This document shows positions 52,138-62,940 of a stretch of DNA of 64,000 nucleotides, in pieces. The notes beneath the pieces were generated by a model. That model did not search any database. It was not told the origin of the DNA and saw only the letters and a program-made list of their open reading frames with translations. This DNA comes from Monoplex corrugatus. Its lineage: Eukaryota > Mollusca > Gastropoda > Littorinimorpha > Ranellidae. Every line of letters begins with the position of its first letter. The first letter of the stretch is position 1. The DNA lies in NCBI GenBank assembly GCA_030674185.1, contig JAPXFY010000018.1, positions 43,251,932 through 43,315,931 of the forward strand, written 5' to 3'. The position numbers and the translations under genes were made by a program.

Positions 52138-54479
52138 CACACATGGAGAAAATCAGAAAAAGAACACAGCCTGAATCTACCCCACCCTTTTCATTCCTTT
52201 CACACACACAGCACACCGACCCTCTCCCCCCCTACAATGATACACCACATTACATAGATTGGCATGCTCAGAGAACAAAGAGCTGTCAAGGGTGTTCAGT
52301 CTTGTAAGTTAGTGGTTGAAATTTCGGCAGTGCTGAATGAAACAGTATCACCATTTTATCTGACTTGTATCAAGAGTGCACTGACGACCATGAAATCATG
52401 ATGTAAGTCCTACGTCCACAGGGCAGCCGAGAGGTTAACAGTGTTTGTGTGTGTGCTTTCTGTTGGAAAAAAAATGCTCTTAGTACTATGTTAATACTTT
52501 ATTAATTTAGAAAAAAAAATGCCCTTAGTACTGTGTTAATACTTTATTAATTCATGCTTGAATTTGAACAAAGACAAGATGGAAGGAAAACAAAACAAAA
52601 CAAAAAAAAAGCGTGACAAGAAAACTGTTTGCCATACCTGCAGGCAAGAAAAGAAGGTGTTGAAGTAGTTCATGCCGACCAAGGTGTCCATGGTACAGTT
52701 CCCATACGGCTCCGACAGCCGGGTGTGCAGGTTGGCCTTCAGGCCGATGGAGGAGGAGTATCCCGGGGGGATATCGAACCCATGGTCCACGGGGCTGGGC
52801 ATGGTGTTCGGGGCGTGCACGACCACCCTCACCCCGGCAGAATGCTGAATGTTGGACTCCATGTTGTAGATCCCGTACGACCCTAACGGGGGCTCGTCGT
52901 TATCCAAAGAGATGATGAGGGACAGGCCGTTCTGAGGTCCTGTGGCGTGCATCAGCAGCTTCTCGTCTTTCATGCCACCGTTGAAGGTGAAGCAGTTGAA
53001 GTAGTTGCCGTCGAAGGAGGTGGTGAAGTTGCTGAAGGAGCACTCCACCTGGTTGAACTGACAGTGGATGAGGAAGTCCTGCAGGTCGTGACTGATGTTG
53101 ATGGCTTCCTCGCCCAGGTTTTCGTAAAACGCCCGGATCGATGTCAGGTGGTGCATTTGCTCACCAAACTGGAACCTAGACAATCAGACACAGCTTTCAC
53201 TGATAAACCATAGCTTTCACTGATAAACCATAGCTTTCACTGATTATCCATAGCTTTCACTGATAAACCATAGCTTTCACTGATAATCCTGTCGCCGTGG
53301 TGTAGTGGTTAACGAAAGTGGACTACCGACTGGAAGGTTGTGGGTTCGAATCCCCATCAGTTCCTTCAGAACTGTATCATTGTGGGATTTTTCGGCTCTA
53401 GCCGGCTCCTACCCAGAGTTGGGCGTGCTATGGGCTCATTGGGAAGACTGGGACCACACAGTCGAGTCTCATCCACTGCACGGATGTTTCAGTGAGGTTG
53501 TTGCTCAAATCTTCTGACCAGATCGGGTCTGGCTAATGCCAGGATATATTATGACAGTGAGTGTAGAGTACAGCCCTGTCACGCAGTCTCAGTCCTAGAT
53601 GGAACTTCATATTATCATGATTATCATCCTCATCGACATCATCATCATCATCATAAAAAGAAAAAAAAAAAAAAAAAAACCCTGTATCAGCTTCTGTGGC
53701 CATTAATGATGGCATAAAAAATGGGACGAATAAAAAAAGGTGAGCATAAAGGTAACCTCCCAAAGTGTGATGACCCTAAAAAAAAGTTTAAATTTTTTTT
53801 TTTTTTAAAAGCTTTCACTGATAAAGCAGTTTCAGTTTCATTTTCTCAAGATGACGTCTCCGCTCTAGAACGAATTCCATAGGCACTAACGTCACAGGTG
53901 CCATGTGTGTGGTGATCACGGCACAAGCCTTAATCCTGCACATAAACCCATGAGCTGGCCAGGTTCTGAGGCCCTACCTAGCCTCTGTTTTACCTTATCT
54001 ATATTTTAGACAGGTATTGTATCAGCCTATCACTGGAATAATCTTGGTTACATGTAAATGACATTGGTATCTCGCTATCTGTGTATCTTGTCTTAAAAAA
54101 AAAAGAAAAAAAAAGAACCATATGGTACTGGAACCCTCAAACCACATGTATGTAGTTTTTTTTTTTATAATCCTTTCATTCCCTTACTTTCAACAGGAAG
54201 CTGGTGGATAGTGTAAGCGCATGAAAGGTGTGTGTGTGTGTGTGTGTTCAAATCATCAAGGTTTACTGGTTGGTTTCATACATATCGTTTCAAGCAGGTC
54301 TCATTCTGAACTATTTCATTGGTAATACCTCTGTAATCCGTCATTTTTTCGCTCTTATTATCATTTATTTATGATGGTGGGATGGTGATGGATTAGAACA
54401 GGACTGTTTGTCTGATATAGGTAGATAATGATGATGAACGACTTTTGAGTAAAGTACCGTAAGGGCCTTTCAGTGTGTG

Positions 54480-54514
<35 letters not shown>

Positions 54515-54541
54515 TACACATACACATACACAACACAACAC

Positions 54542-54633
<92 letters not shown>

Positions 54634-57486
54634 AAAAGAGAGAGAGAGAGAGAGAGCATGTTGAAATCAGTCATCCACATTATTTTTTTGATCACATGTT
54701 TGGGTGGCTAACCGGTTTCTGGCCATGCACTCATGCTATTGGATCAATGCACTGTTTGTTGGTTGTTTTTTTTCATATAGTTGAAATCTTACTGGTTTAG
54801 GCAAACCTAGCAATGCAACACCTTTCAGCACTTTAATAGAGATAGATGCTACAAGATTATTGGTGAGGTTTTATGCAATGATAATGACTATTGATGCTTC
54901 TCTGATGCTGTTTCAGACTGCATGGATGTAATTTTAATTGTTGTAGAAGGCAGTAATTATTTCTTGTTTGACACATTATTTTTGCAAGTGTAAGCATGTA
55001 TCAGTATCATCAAAATAATACCAATTCACAGTCAGGGGCAGTTGTGACTCCATTGTGTTATAAATCCTGATGCAGTAACTCTAAGTGCACATAGTTCCGT
55101 GTGAATGCATGGGTTATTTAACCTAACGTCATTATGAATAAAGGAAAAACAAAATAATGAGAGAATCATCACATAGTCATAGACCAGCAGAATAGTGAAG
55201 GCATCATCACACACTCATTTGGTAAGCTTATGACAGTTAAAATGCGCTACCAACTTGTTAGTTGGACTTGACCCCTCAGTACACACTCTCACGACATATA
55301 CGCCAAGAGTTTCCTGTAATTCTGAAGTTTTTTTTGAGAGAGTGAGATGCAGAAACTTCCCTTTCAAATTTGTATCTGATCTCCTGTCTGCCATCAGACA
55401 CCTCCCTATTGAATGCTTAGACTTACCGGATGTGAGACATAACCACTTTACAGCGTACTCCTTAAAGAACCTCTTTAGAGACATTCCTCCGAATGTAGTT
55501 TTCAAGGACTGGCAACAGATCAGTAGATTTCATTTTAATATGATTTTATGTATGAGAACGATTTTTTTACTTGCGTTTCAGACTTGAAAGGATAATGGTG
55601 AATATGGCTTTTAACTGTTGTCTTTTTACTTAAACTTGAGTGTTGTTTTTAACGTGGTGTTAGCCCAGATATAGCTCTAGTAGTTGGTTGGGCTATAAGC
55701 AGCATGAATCTGAACCTGAACTAAACCACGTGAATATTACCAGACCTGGGGCTAAGCAATAGGATGAACCGTAAGGACCTGACGGGCTGGCTATAAGCAA
55801 TAAACGGAACCTGAACCAGCTGTGAATGGGTACCTGACCTTGTTTAGGGCTAGGGCTATAAGCAATATGAACCGGAACCTGAACCAGTGTGAATGGGTAC
55901 CTGACCTGGGGCTATAAGCAATAGGAACCTGAACCTGAACCAGTTGTGGGTACCTGACCTTTTTCAGGGCTGGGGTTATAAGCAATATGAACCTGAACCT
56001 GAACCAGCTGTGAATGGGTACCTGACCTTTTTTTAGGGCTGGGGCTATAAGCAATATGATTCTGAACCTGAACCTGAACCTGAACCAGTTGTAAATGGGT
56101 ACCTGACCTTTTAGGGCTGGGGGAAGGTAAGTCAGTGAGAGCGAGGAAATGGGCAATACCCTCCCAGCGCTGTCTGCGAGAGTCTGTACTCACATAGTTA
56201 TTAACAACACACCACTACTCCACTAACATTACAGTTGAAGCAGGCCACCAACCGGTCAGTGAAGCTGAGCCACTGCATGAGCTCCGTATCCTCAGGGTTC
56301 TGAAAGAGCAGACGCAGCTTCCTCCAGGAGATGGGTTCGATGTTGCAGACAGTGACAGAAGGGAACTCCACAGGCATGGAGTCCTTGATCTCGCTCAGCT
56401 CCACCACCTGGAACTGCAGGTACTTCCTGACCAGCAGGGACAGCTGCAGTGTAGCGGCTGTGAAGCCGATGATCACCATCAGGGCCCAGATCACCTGTGA
56501 TGGGATGCAGAGAAGCAGGATTCGATATAGAAGGTGTCATCATTATGGTCATGGCCTGCTACTTTGAAAGTTCACCGGGTTGGAGATTATATTCCACAAC
56601 AGTCTGAAGTGTTATGATAATTGAACTTCGTGTGTTGACTGTATCACACTTTTGGTCATTTCATGTATACACTTGAAAAAGTGAGGCCTACTTTCCATGT
56701 TAATACTGTCGGTTTTTTTTTGTTTTGTGTCTGAAAATTGAATGCATTTTTGTTTTGTGTCTGAAAATTGAATGCATGACGTATGAAAATATTGTGTAAT
56801 TCTGTGCTTGAGTGGACGTCAGTCCAATAAATGATAGTTGGTGATGCTATAGACTGAAACTTTAGCGATTTAAAAAAAAAAACAAAAAAAAAAAACAAAA
56901 AAAACAGGAATCTCAAGAGTATAATTAAATTGCAATGACTGTATCATTCTCAATGGTTATTGTGTAGTCAAACAGATATAGGAGATTTTTATGATGGAAA
57001 AGTTGGGTTTCCTGAGGATCATAGATGCATGATTAATGCTCACTTGTGGGCATGTTTTTTGTAATGTTTCATTCATACGTTCGGCATGAAAACGTGAAAA
57101 CAAACTGAGGAAACAAACTCACGAAGGAAAAGTATAGTTTGGGTAATAAATATGAACCGTAAAGTGAAATTTAGTCCAGTAATGACGATAACGATGGCAG
57201 CCTTTGAGTTTGATGAGGAATGGTTGAGTTTGATGACAAGAACACTGTTCAAGAACACGTACTGACCTTCCTTTTGGTGTCATTGGAGGTGACAATCTTG
57301 GCCAGTCCATGGGCGTTGCTCTCAGAACCCAGCTCAGTGATGAGGGTGATGGCGTTCTTCTGGTGAAAGCTGTCCTGATGGTACAGACCTCCTCCTGTGT
57401 TCCTCTGCCGCACCATCCTCACGTGCTCCGGGTAGGGGTTGAACTTGCCCAGGCCCGTGTAGTTCATGTGTTCATTGTGCACCCCT
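48833..57486 (-). CDS. DEG/ENaC-family cation channel (five exons found)
   Basis: Amiloride-sensitive, trimeric, Na+-selective plasma-membrane channel family (degenerins, ASICs, FMRFamide-gated channels). Exons in transcript order: 57486-57267, 56494-56228, 53168 or 53175-52638, 51904-51584, 49386-48833 (stop). Domain order is complete: the cytoplasmic His-Gly gating motif in ESNAHGLAKI; TM1 (VIWALMVIIGFTAATLQLSL); post-TM1 FPSVTVCNIEPISW; the cysteine-rich extracellular domain with FLIHCQFNQVECSFSNF; the family signature CEEKVL...YETTCQCYQPCQETTY; then YLEDLSVVEYRQLPAYGLAD and TM2 GGTLGLWMGISVLTIMELME with the G-I-S selectivity filter. Phases agree at the first three junctions. The fourth (51584 to 49386) is off by one base, so a small exon there is probably unseen. 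The subfamily cannot be fixed. Confidence 0.88.
49748..49780. repeat. Poly-A run
   Basis: About 32 consecutive As. On the + strand it could be the tail of a short retroelement insertion, but no body was identified. Confidence 0.8.
50110..50578. repeat. About 41-bp minisatellite, roughly 11 units
   Basis: Units of GGTAAAACTGAAAGAGTTTG, TGCTGTGCTAATCTAAG with single-base variants, in a DEG/ENaC intron. It ends exactly where a minus-strand SINE begins. Confidence 0.93.
50579..50850 (-). mobile_element. tRNA-derived SINE, third family
   Basis: Minus strand: GACCAGCATGGTAGTCCAGT as the head with box-A-like GTAGTCCAGTGGGTAAGAG, a good box B (GAGGTTCAATCCTACC), a body with ACATGTGTGCAGAGCTGTTA, and an A-rich tail at 50580-50603. 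A tRNA-like head with a long body and A tail fits a SINE, not a tRNA gene. Confidence 0.72.
50869..50997. mobile_element. piggyBac-type palindromic MITE
   Basis: TTAACCCTTTGACTCCCTTA start, GTCAATCGTGCAAGCAAAGC block, CTCCCTGCAGGAAGC centre, GAGTCAAAGGGTTAA end. Confidence 0.72.
51001..51530. repeat. Duplicated inverted cluster around a second MITE
   Basis: The MITE (51141-51332, TTAACCCTTTGACTCTCG to GTCAAATGGTTAA) is flanked by pieces that read as inverted pairs, for example AAACAATCTAAAAGAAGGAG against CTCCTTCTTTTAGACTGTTC, and AGAACAATCTATAAGAAGCA against CTCCTTTCAGACTGTTC. The whole block is a multi-armed palindrome. Confidence 0.68.
51584..51904 (-). CDS. DEG/ENaC exon 4 (ASC signature)
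   Basis: 107 codons from VCKQRIIIKKCKCKS through YETTCQCYQPCQETTYQKSV to YWPLEFYQLHALQ, both ends in phase 0. Acceptor TGGCAG, donor CTACAG|GTATCC. Confidence 0.88.
51941..52145. repeat. (GT)n, (CATG)n and (AC)n microsatellite
   Basis: GT tract, then GCACGCATGCAC-type repeat, then AC tract, ending 490 nt before exon 3 of the DEG/ENaC gene. The two halves are complementary and can fold back. Confidence 0.9.
52638..53168 (-). CDS. DEG/ENaC exon 3 (finger/thumb extracellular region)
   Basis: 177 codons from FGEQMHHLTSIRAFYENL to FNTFFSCLQ, including HAPNTMPSPVDHGFDIPPG and the YGNCT site. A second possible acceptor at 53176 would add seven bases out of phase with exon 2 as drawn. Confidence 0.85.
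53193..53288. repeat. 20-bp minisatellite, about 5 units
   Basis: Units of ATAGCTTTCACTGATAAACC. It starts 17 nt inside the intron upstream of DEG/ENaC exon 3 and ends at a SINE. Confidence 0.9.
53289..53785 (+). mobile_element. tRNA-derived SINE, copy 2
   Basis: Head GTCGCCGTGGTGTAGTGGTT, perfect box B GGTTCGAATCCC, and the same body as 9379-9880 (GGGAAGACTGGGACCACACA, AACCTCCC near the end). Confidence 0.82.
53826..54005 (+). repeat. Dispersed repeat (CAAGATGACGTC family), longest copy
   Basis: CTCAAGATGACGTCTCCG, CACAGGTGCCATGTGTG, GCACAAGCCTTAATCC, CATGAGCTGGCCAGGTTCTG and GCCCTACCTAGCCTCTG in order. Confidence 0.65.
54475..54632. repeat. (AC)n microsatellite
   Basis: About 155 nt of AC dinucleotides followed by (GA)n. 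Confidence 0.92.
54640..55240. other. DEG/ENaC intron sequence, nothing recognised
   Basis: AT-rich unique sequence without an exon or repeat that I could identify. Confidence 0.4.
55255..55740 (+). mobile_element. LINE 3' fragment (C-terminal ORF and tail)
   Basis: A 110-codon frame (55255-55587) ends in LKNLFRDIPPNVVFKDWQQI. This resembles the (L)xxLFxxIPPxxIxxFxxxI end found in invertebrate LINE ORF2 proteins. About 80 nt later comes a tail like those at 29755 and 62150, GCCCAGATATAGCTCTAGTA then GTTGGTTGGGCTATAAGCAG. 5'-truncated. The family assignment is tentative. Confidence 0.5.
55685..56130. repeat. About 65-bp minisatellite derived from the LINE tail
   Basis: Five to six units of GGGGCTATAAGCAATATGAA, CCTGAACCTGAACCAGTTGT, GAATGGGTACCTGACCTTTT with an inner CCTGAA hexamer repeat. 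The GGGCTATAAGCA phrase is the LINE 3' end. Confidence 0.85.
56228..56494 (-). CDS. DEG/ENaC exon 2 (TM1)
   Basis: Codes for TM1 and FPSVTVCNIEPISWRKLRLL to ...DRLVACFNCN. The donor was chosen as AAT|GTTAGT because it keeps phase with the next exon; AACT|GTAATG is the alternative. Confidence 0.83.
57267..57486 (-). CDS. DEG/ENaC exon 1 as found (N-terminal cytoplasmic)
   Basis: Codes for MNYTGLGKFNPYPEHVRMVR and on to ITELGSESNAHGLAKIVTSN and DTKRK. The ATG of MNYTGLG at 57467 may be the start, or the frame may enter through the acceptor TTCCACCAG. Donor GGAAG|GTCAGT. The left edge is tandemly duplicated upstream. Confidence 0.78.
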
Positions 57487-57790
57487 CTGGTGGAAGAAAG
57501 GAAATTCACTTATATGACTACTCAGGCCTGTATAGTTTATGTGTTCATTGTGCACCCCTCTGGTGGAAGAAAGGAAATTCGTTTATGTGGCTTCAAAAGC
57601 CCGTATAGTTCATCTTCATTATGCTGTCTGGTGGAAGAAAGGAAATTCATTTATGTGGCTTCTATGGCCCGTGTAATTCATGTGTTCATTGTGTACTCCT
57701 CTGGTAGGTAGAAAGGAAATTCATTTACGTGACTTCTCAGGCCCGTTGTTCATTGTGCACTCCTCTGGTGGAAGAAAGGAAATTCATTTA
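57452..57790. repeat. About 70-bp tandem repeat including DEG/ENaC exon edge
   Basis: Five units of GGCCCGTGTAGTTCATGTGT, TCATTGTGCACCCCTCTGGT, GGAAGAAAGGAAATTCA. Unit one is the 5' edge of the coding exon with its acceptor; units two to five are duplicated copies lying upstream in transcript sense, with decay. Confidence 0.9.
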
Positions 57791-57794
57791 TGTG

Positions 57795-58560
57795 ATTGGT
57801 GACTTGAGATTTTTTTTTCTATGTAGGTTACGTTATAGGGTTGAATGTTCATTCAGTACATTTTCCCCCGTCGTATGAACAACAGCGTCCTGTGGTGGTC
57901 GCCCGTACGCATGGATCGACAAAAGTCTCTCATATAGAGATACGACGTATGTATACGAGGTTTGCTCAATCCATTGTATACAAATCTTGTTCAGTTTTCT
58001 CAGTGATATAGTAATCATGTTCACCAAATGTTGTTTTTACACTGTTGGGAGACCTTGTTCTTCAAAATTGGTAGCATTATGTCTTTATTTGTCTTATGTC
58101 AAAAACGAATTAAACACAAGTTTGAAAAAAAAAAGTGTCAGACTCAGGAATGACTTAAGACACGAACGAACGGTAGTAACAGTGTATGTAGTATCTACAT
58201 CTTTACTCCTTCTGCCTCTGTGCACAGGGAGAACAAGCTGAAAGTGATGCACTGGCTTCTCATTCACAGAAGATGCTCTTATACAACAAGTCGGCGGGAG
58301 AAAATGATGCAGACCCATGGGTTCTCAAGAGACTGATCTATAAAGTGCTTAACTACTAGTATTTGGCATCTGCCCATTTTGTCAGTCTTGAGAGCCCAGA
58401 GATCTGCATCTGTGTCTGTCTGGAGCATCTGTATCGGACTGTTTGCAGTACAGTTTCTGTAACGATTGTGGTGGAGACAAGTGTTTGTTTTTTGTTTGGT
58501 AGTTTTTGTGGACTGTAAGAGCCTGCCGGGTATGATGGCGCGTGGCGGAAGTTTCTGTAC
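57795..58560. other. 5' flank or first intron of the DEG/ENaC gene
   Basis: Unique sequence with no coding exon recognised. Confidence 0.4.
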
Positions 58561-58576
58561 CTTACTGAAAAACCAT

Positions 58577-58651
58577 TCATTATCGTCGTCGTCATCATCA
58601 TCTTCATCATCATCATCATCATCATCTTCTTCTTCTTCTTCTTCTTCTCCC

Positions 58652-58718
<67 letters not shown>

Positions 58719-58761
58719 GCCTCTCTGTCTGTCATTCGCTCTCTGTCGCTCTCTATGTTTC

Positions 58762-58795
<34 letters not shown>

Positions 58796-58980
58796 ACTCA
58801 CTCACTCACTCATTCACTCACTCACTCTTTAGCTCACTGTTTCCTTTCTTCTTCTTCTTCCCTCTCTCTCCTCTCTCTCCCTCTCACTTTCTTCTTCTCT
58901 CTCTTTTCTCTCTCTCCTCTCTTTCTTTCTTTTCTCTTTCTCTCTCCTCTTTCTCTTTCTCTCACGCAAGCGCACACACA
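58577..58980. repeat. (TCA)n, (TCT)n, (CT)n and (CTGT)n low-complexity tract
   Basis: Four successive short-period repeats. A long open frame across it encodes Ser/Leu runs and is not a gene. Confidence 0.9.
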
Positions 58981-59154
58981 CACAAAACACACAATTTTAT
59001 TTTTTTTAATTGTCATAAGCTTACCAAATGAGCGTTTGATGATTCCCTCACTATTTTGTTTTTCCACGACTGTGTAATGATTCTCTGACTACTTTGTTTT
59101 TCCTTTAGTCATATAATGACCATTGGTAAATAAATGGTGCACACACGCATTTAT

Positions 59155-59525
59155 GCCTACACCCATGCATGCATGCATACAGGTCCGCCAGCATCCATGC
59201 ATAAATACATACATACATACATAATTCATAATACATACATACATAATTCATAATACATACATACATACATACATACCTACATACAAACATACACACATAT
59301 ATAGACATACAAACATACATACATACATACATACAGACATACATACATGCATACATACATACATACATACATATATGCATGCATACATACATACATGCGT
59401 GCATGCATACTACAATAACATACATGCATACATACATACATACATACATACATACATACATACATACATAAAAAGCATACATACATACACACACAACATA
59501 CATACATACATACATCATACATACA

Positions 59526-59557
<32 letters not shown>

Positions 59558-59590
59558 CACGCATGCATGCATGCATGCATGCATGCAAGC
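59155..59590. repeat. (CATA)n/(CATG)n microsatellite, about 430 bp
   Basis: Tetranucleotide array with CATG blocks at both ends. Confidence 0.92.
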
Positions 59591-59671
59591 ATGCATACTC
59601 GCGTAGATGCAGTGCCAGGAATTGAACCTGTTCACGGCCCCAGTACGATGGTAGTGCCAAGAAAAAAAAAA

Positions 59672-59673
<2 letters not shown>

Positions 59674-59723
<50 letters not shown>

Positions 59724-59765
59724 CACAAACACAAACACAAACACAAACACACACACACACACACA
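59674..59765. repeat. (AC)n and (ACAAAC)n microsatellite
   Basis: AC dinucleotides with an embedded ACAAAC hexamer run. Confidence 0.9.
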
Positions 59766-59991
59766 GAGCCAGGGAGGGAGGGCTTCCATCCAGCTGAACT
59801 GTGCTGGCAACAACATACGATACAGTCATGTAATCAAAGCTGGCGGCTGTATAGATTACCGCCATCATTCAGGCATTGGTGGTGAGGGGGGGGGGGATAT
59901 CGGGCACTGAAACGATGACGTAAACCCTCACGTTCAGGGAGACGATGAGGTCACTAGGCTCTGTGAAATATAGCTTCACGCGTGGTAATAG

Positions 59992-60186
59992 TTAACCCTT
60001 TGACTCTTGCACCCTTACCCACCAACTGCAAAAACTTAACCCATTGACTCCCTCACCCTGTCCACCAGCTTCCTGCAGAAAGCTATTGGATAGGGTGAGG
60101 GAATCAAAGGGTTTAAGTTTTTACTTTGCTAGAGTGGTTGACAATGCAAGATGCTGGTGGACAGGTTACAAGAGTCGAAGGGTTAA
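59992..60186. mobile_element. piggyBac-type palindromic MITE
   Basis: TTAACCCTTTGACTCTTGCA start, inner CTTCCTGCAGAAAGC centre, TTTGCTAGAGTGGTTGACAA block, GAGTCGAAGGGTTAA end. Confidence 0.72.
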
Positions 60187-60222
60187 ACTACACGGGCCTG
60201 GTGAAGTTCAGCCCCAAACCCG
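60187..60222 (+). pseudogene. Exon-like fragment resembling the DEG/ENaC N-terminus (inverted)
   Basis: AACTACACGGGCCTGGTGAA reads NYTGLVKFSPKP on the + strand. The coding exon at 57467 on the minus strand reads MNYTGLGKFNPYP, with about 30 of 36 bases identical. A GTAGGT donor-like site follows. It may be the first exon of a divergent paralogue or a captured fragment between two MITEs. Confidence 0.5.
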
Positions 60223-60372
60223 TAGGTCAGACTGGATTCATTGCACTAGGCACGATTCATTTGCGTCAGCCATACCTCTTGATTATATATTTTTCCATTC
60301 AGTCGATCGTATGCTTATGCTTTCTCTTATATTTGTATTTATTTGGGGTTGTATATGTATCCATGTGTGGTG

Positions 60373-60441
60373 GCTAGGATGAGGGAGTGAATGGGTTAAT
60401 TTTTTCCTGCTTATGGACAGGCTGCAGGAGTCAGAGGGTTA
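60373..60441. mobile_element. piggyBac-type MITE, partial
   Basis: GGATGAGGGAGTGAATGGGT then TTAA, and GCTGCAGGAGTCAGAGGGTTAA at the right end. The left arm is absent. Confidence 0.55.
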
Positions 60442-61189
60442 AGATACACCAATTTTTTTTTAAACCAAGTGCTTGGCCAGAAATGTAACCATTTCTGATA
60501 TTGGGACTATCACTGTTCATGATATACATGTACACTTTACTTGGGAGCAGAATAGCAGCCATGTGCTAATTCCTTTTTATCTTCATTTCTTGGATTAAAT
60601 TAAGAAACTTTATGCGCCCGTTTTTTTTTTTTTTAAACCGAGTGTTCAGCCAGAAATGTAACCATTCTATCATTTTTCATTATGTGCATTTTACTTGGGA
60701 GCAGACTAGCAGCCACTTGCTAATTCTTTGCATCTCCTCACCTTTAGCCTCCCTTACAATTTAGGTAGGGCCAGAAGCACCTTTTGAAAAAAATAGTCAA
60801 AACAAACACTTAGACGGCGCTATTAAGTGTTATGATGATTCTTGACATTATCGTCATTATTGTTATTTGTGCTATGATTTCCCTCTCGAATATAATATAG
60901 TTGATGATGAAACGATTGAAACCTAAGGGAAAAGAACCTTGTTTGCAAGGGGAAGTGAATAAAAAAGGAAAAGAAACTTTGGGGTTAAGGAAGCCATATA
61001 TGGAGCAGATCTTGGAAAGTATTGGAATTGAAAGAAAAACAAGCAAACAAGCAAACAAGCACGCAAGCGAGCAAGCAAGCAAACAAACAAACAGCATAAA
61101 CAGAGCATATTTTGAAGGATGTCGGAATTGTTCTTCTCCTGTGTCATAAAGACTGGTCTTGACAGTTTTCATCAGACAAATGAAAAAAA

Positions 61190-61227
<38 letters not shown>

Positions 61228-61600
61228 AGAGGAGAGAGAGAGAGCATGCCTGTTCTTTTTTTGTAGGGGATTACATTTCATGCTTAAAGCTTTGGCAGCA
61301 TATGAACACTTTTCATTTCCTTTTCTGAAATGAACTGTCAGGATTCAATATGGTTTCCATAATGAAGACCTCACCACAACGTAGGTTTTATTGCGGGGCT
61401 TGACATTTGTCTTGATTATTTTGGATCCTTCATTCACACAGCATCGACGATGTTGGCGCATGTGGAATTTTTCCAGCACTGTAACTTGATCGTAAGAAAA
61501 CAGAAGCAGAAACAGGACCAAATATATCTTTCTATCACTCAGGAGTAAATGCATAAACCACCCAACTTCATTATAATGCAAATTTCACCAGCCACTCTGA
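60442..61600. other. Interval with no gene recognised
   Basis: A local duplication: TAAACCAAGTGCTTGGCCAG then AAATGTAACCATT near 60461-60494 and its close copy near 60635-60665, each followed by ACTTGGGAGCAGA..AGCAGCCA. Also a (CAAG)n-like run at 61035-61090 and (GA)n at 61193-61242. Confidence 0.5.
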
Positions 61601-61604
61601 ATTC

Positions 61605-62165
61605 CCCCCCCCTCCCCCCTCGTGGGATGCCGGGGGCTCTTTCAGTATAAATAATATCCCCACCGTCTGGAAAATCTGTGCTAGAAATTTCCTTTTTTCT
61701 GTCTTTCTCTTTGTTTCTGCCTTGCTGCTTTTTTTCCCGGTCATTTCTTCCTATCACTTTCTGCCTTGCTGGTCCATTCATCTGTATGTGTTCAGTATAT
61801 TGTCTTACATACTTTCTCTTAGGATTGATGATTGGGTACATTTTTGGCTCTAGGGAAGTGAGATTGGGGTAATTTAGGCCCGTTTTTTATGTATGTTTCA
61901 GTGTCCTTAGTTATGTTGAAATTTGTGTCTGGTATGTTTTTTTGTTTAAATCCCCTGTGCGATAAGTTGGACGGAGTGGTCAGTGCCATGGGCATCTCCT
62001 AAGATTATGTGCACGAATGCATTGATATGTGTATGTGTACTAAATTTTCTTTTCCTTTTTTTTTCCCTTCTTTTTTTCCTGTTCAAGTACTGTGTGTGTA
62101 TTGAAACGGTTGTATCCCTGATATGGTGTATGCAGTCGGCTGGGCTTTAAGCAACAATAAGAATA
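61605..62165 (+). mobile_element. Dispersed retroelement-like repeat, near full-length copy
   Basis: Same block order as 29195-29755, ending CCTGATATGGTGTATGCAGT, GGCTGGGCTTTAAGCAAC and (AATAAG)n. Confidence 0.7.
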
Positions 62166-62659
62166 AGATTTTTGTTTGTTTGTTTGTTTGCCTTTAACTC
62201 CAGTTTCACCAGATTGTTTGGGTTCAGCGCAATTTTTGGCGATGAGAGTGGGTTGGGGGGGGGGGGGGGGAGAGCATAGATTTGTGATAAAGGTAAATAA
62301 CTAAAACGTAACAGTAATATTACGCTGATGCCACTCCTCCGTCCTATCTGGCATTGGCCTTCTCTGGAGAATATGTTTCATATCAAGAGCTTGTCTGGAG
62401 TCTGGCAAGCGAAACAGCGTATTGTTTTGGTCTCATAGGTCAGGACAGGGTTTCAGAAACAGCTCTTGTGTGTCTCGGAGGTATGGCAGGGTTGAACGTT
62501 AACAGGACCTTATCCAGGAGATACTCCCTCAGTGTCGTTACTGTCTTGTTTTCTTCCCCCGGCCCGTTAAGTGCGTCCTTTGTCGGAGTTTTTTTCTTTT
62601 TATCTAACTTTTTATAGAGTTTTTGTTTCTCTTTGAAAAAATGTCTTCCTGGCTGCATC

Positions 62660-62940
62660 CGCCCATTTCTGTCTGTTCTCTCTCTCTGTCTGTAGTATTT
62701 TTCTCTGTCTTTCTGTTTGTCATAGTGTCTGTCTGTCTGTCTCTGTCTTTCTCTCTGTCTCTCTGTCTGTCTCTTGTTCTCTCTCTGTCTGTCTGTCTGT
62801 CTGCCTGTCTTTCTCTCTCTGTATTTCTGTCTGTCTCTTGTGTACCCTCTCTCTCCCTCTCTCTGTCTGTCTGTCTCTCCCTCTGTCTCTGTCTTTCTCT
62901 CTGTCTCTTGTTCTCTGTCTGTCTGTCTGTCTCTGTGGAA
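62660..62940. repeat. CT-rich (TCTG)n low-complexity tract
   Basis: Long irregular TCTG/TCTC tract. The Ser/Leu-rich frame across it is not a gene. Confidence 0.88.

Noticed and set aside
58466..59077. A Ser/Leu-rich secreted protein
   Set aside because: The frame is a translation of TCA/TCT/CT repeats.
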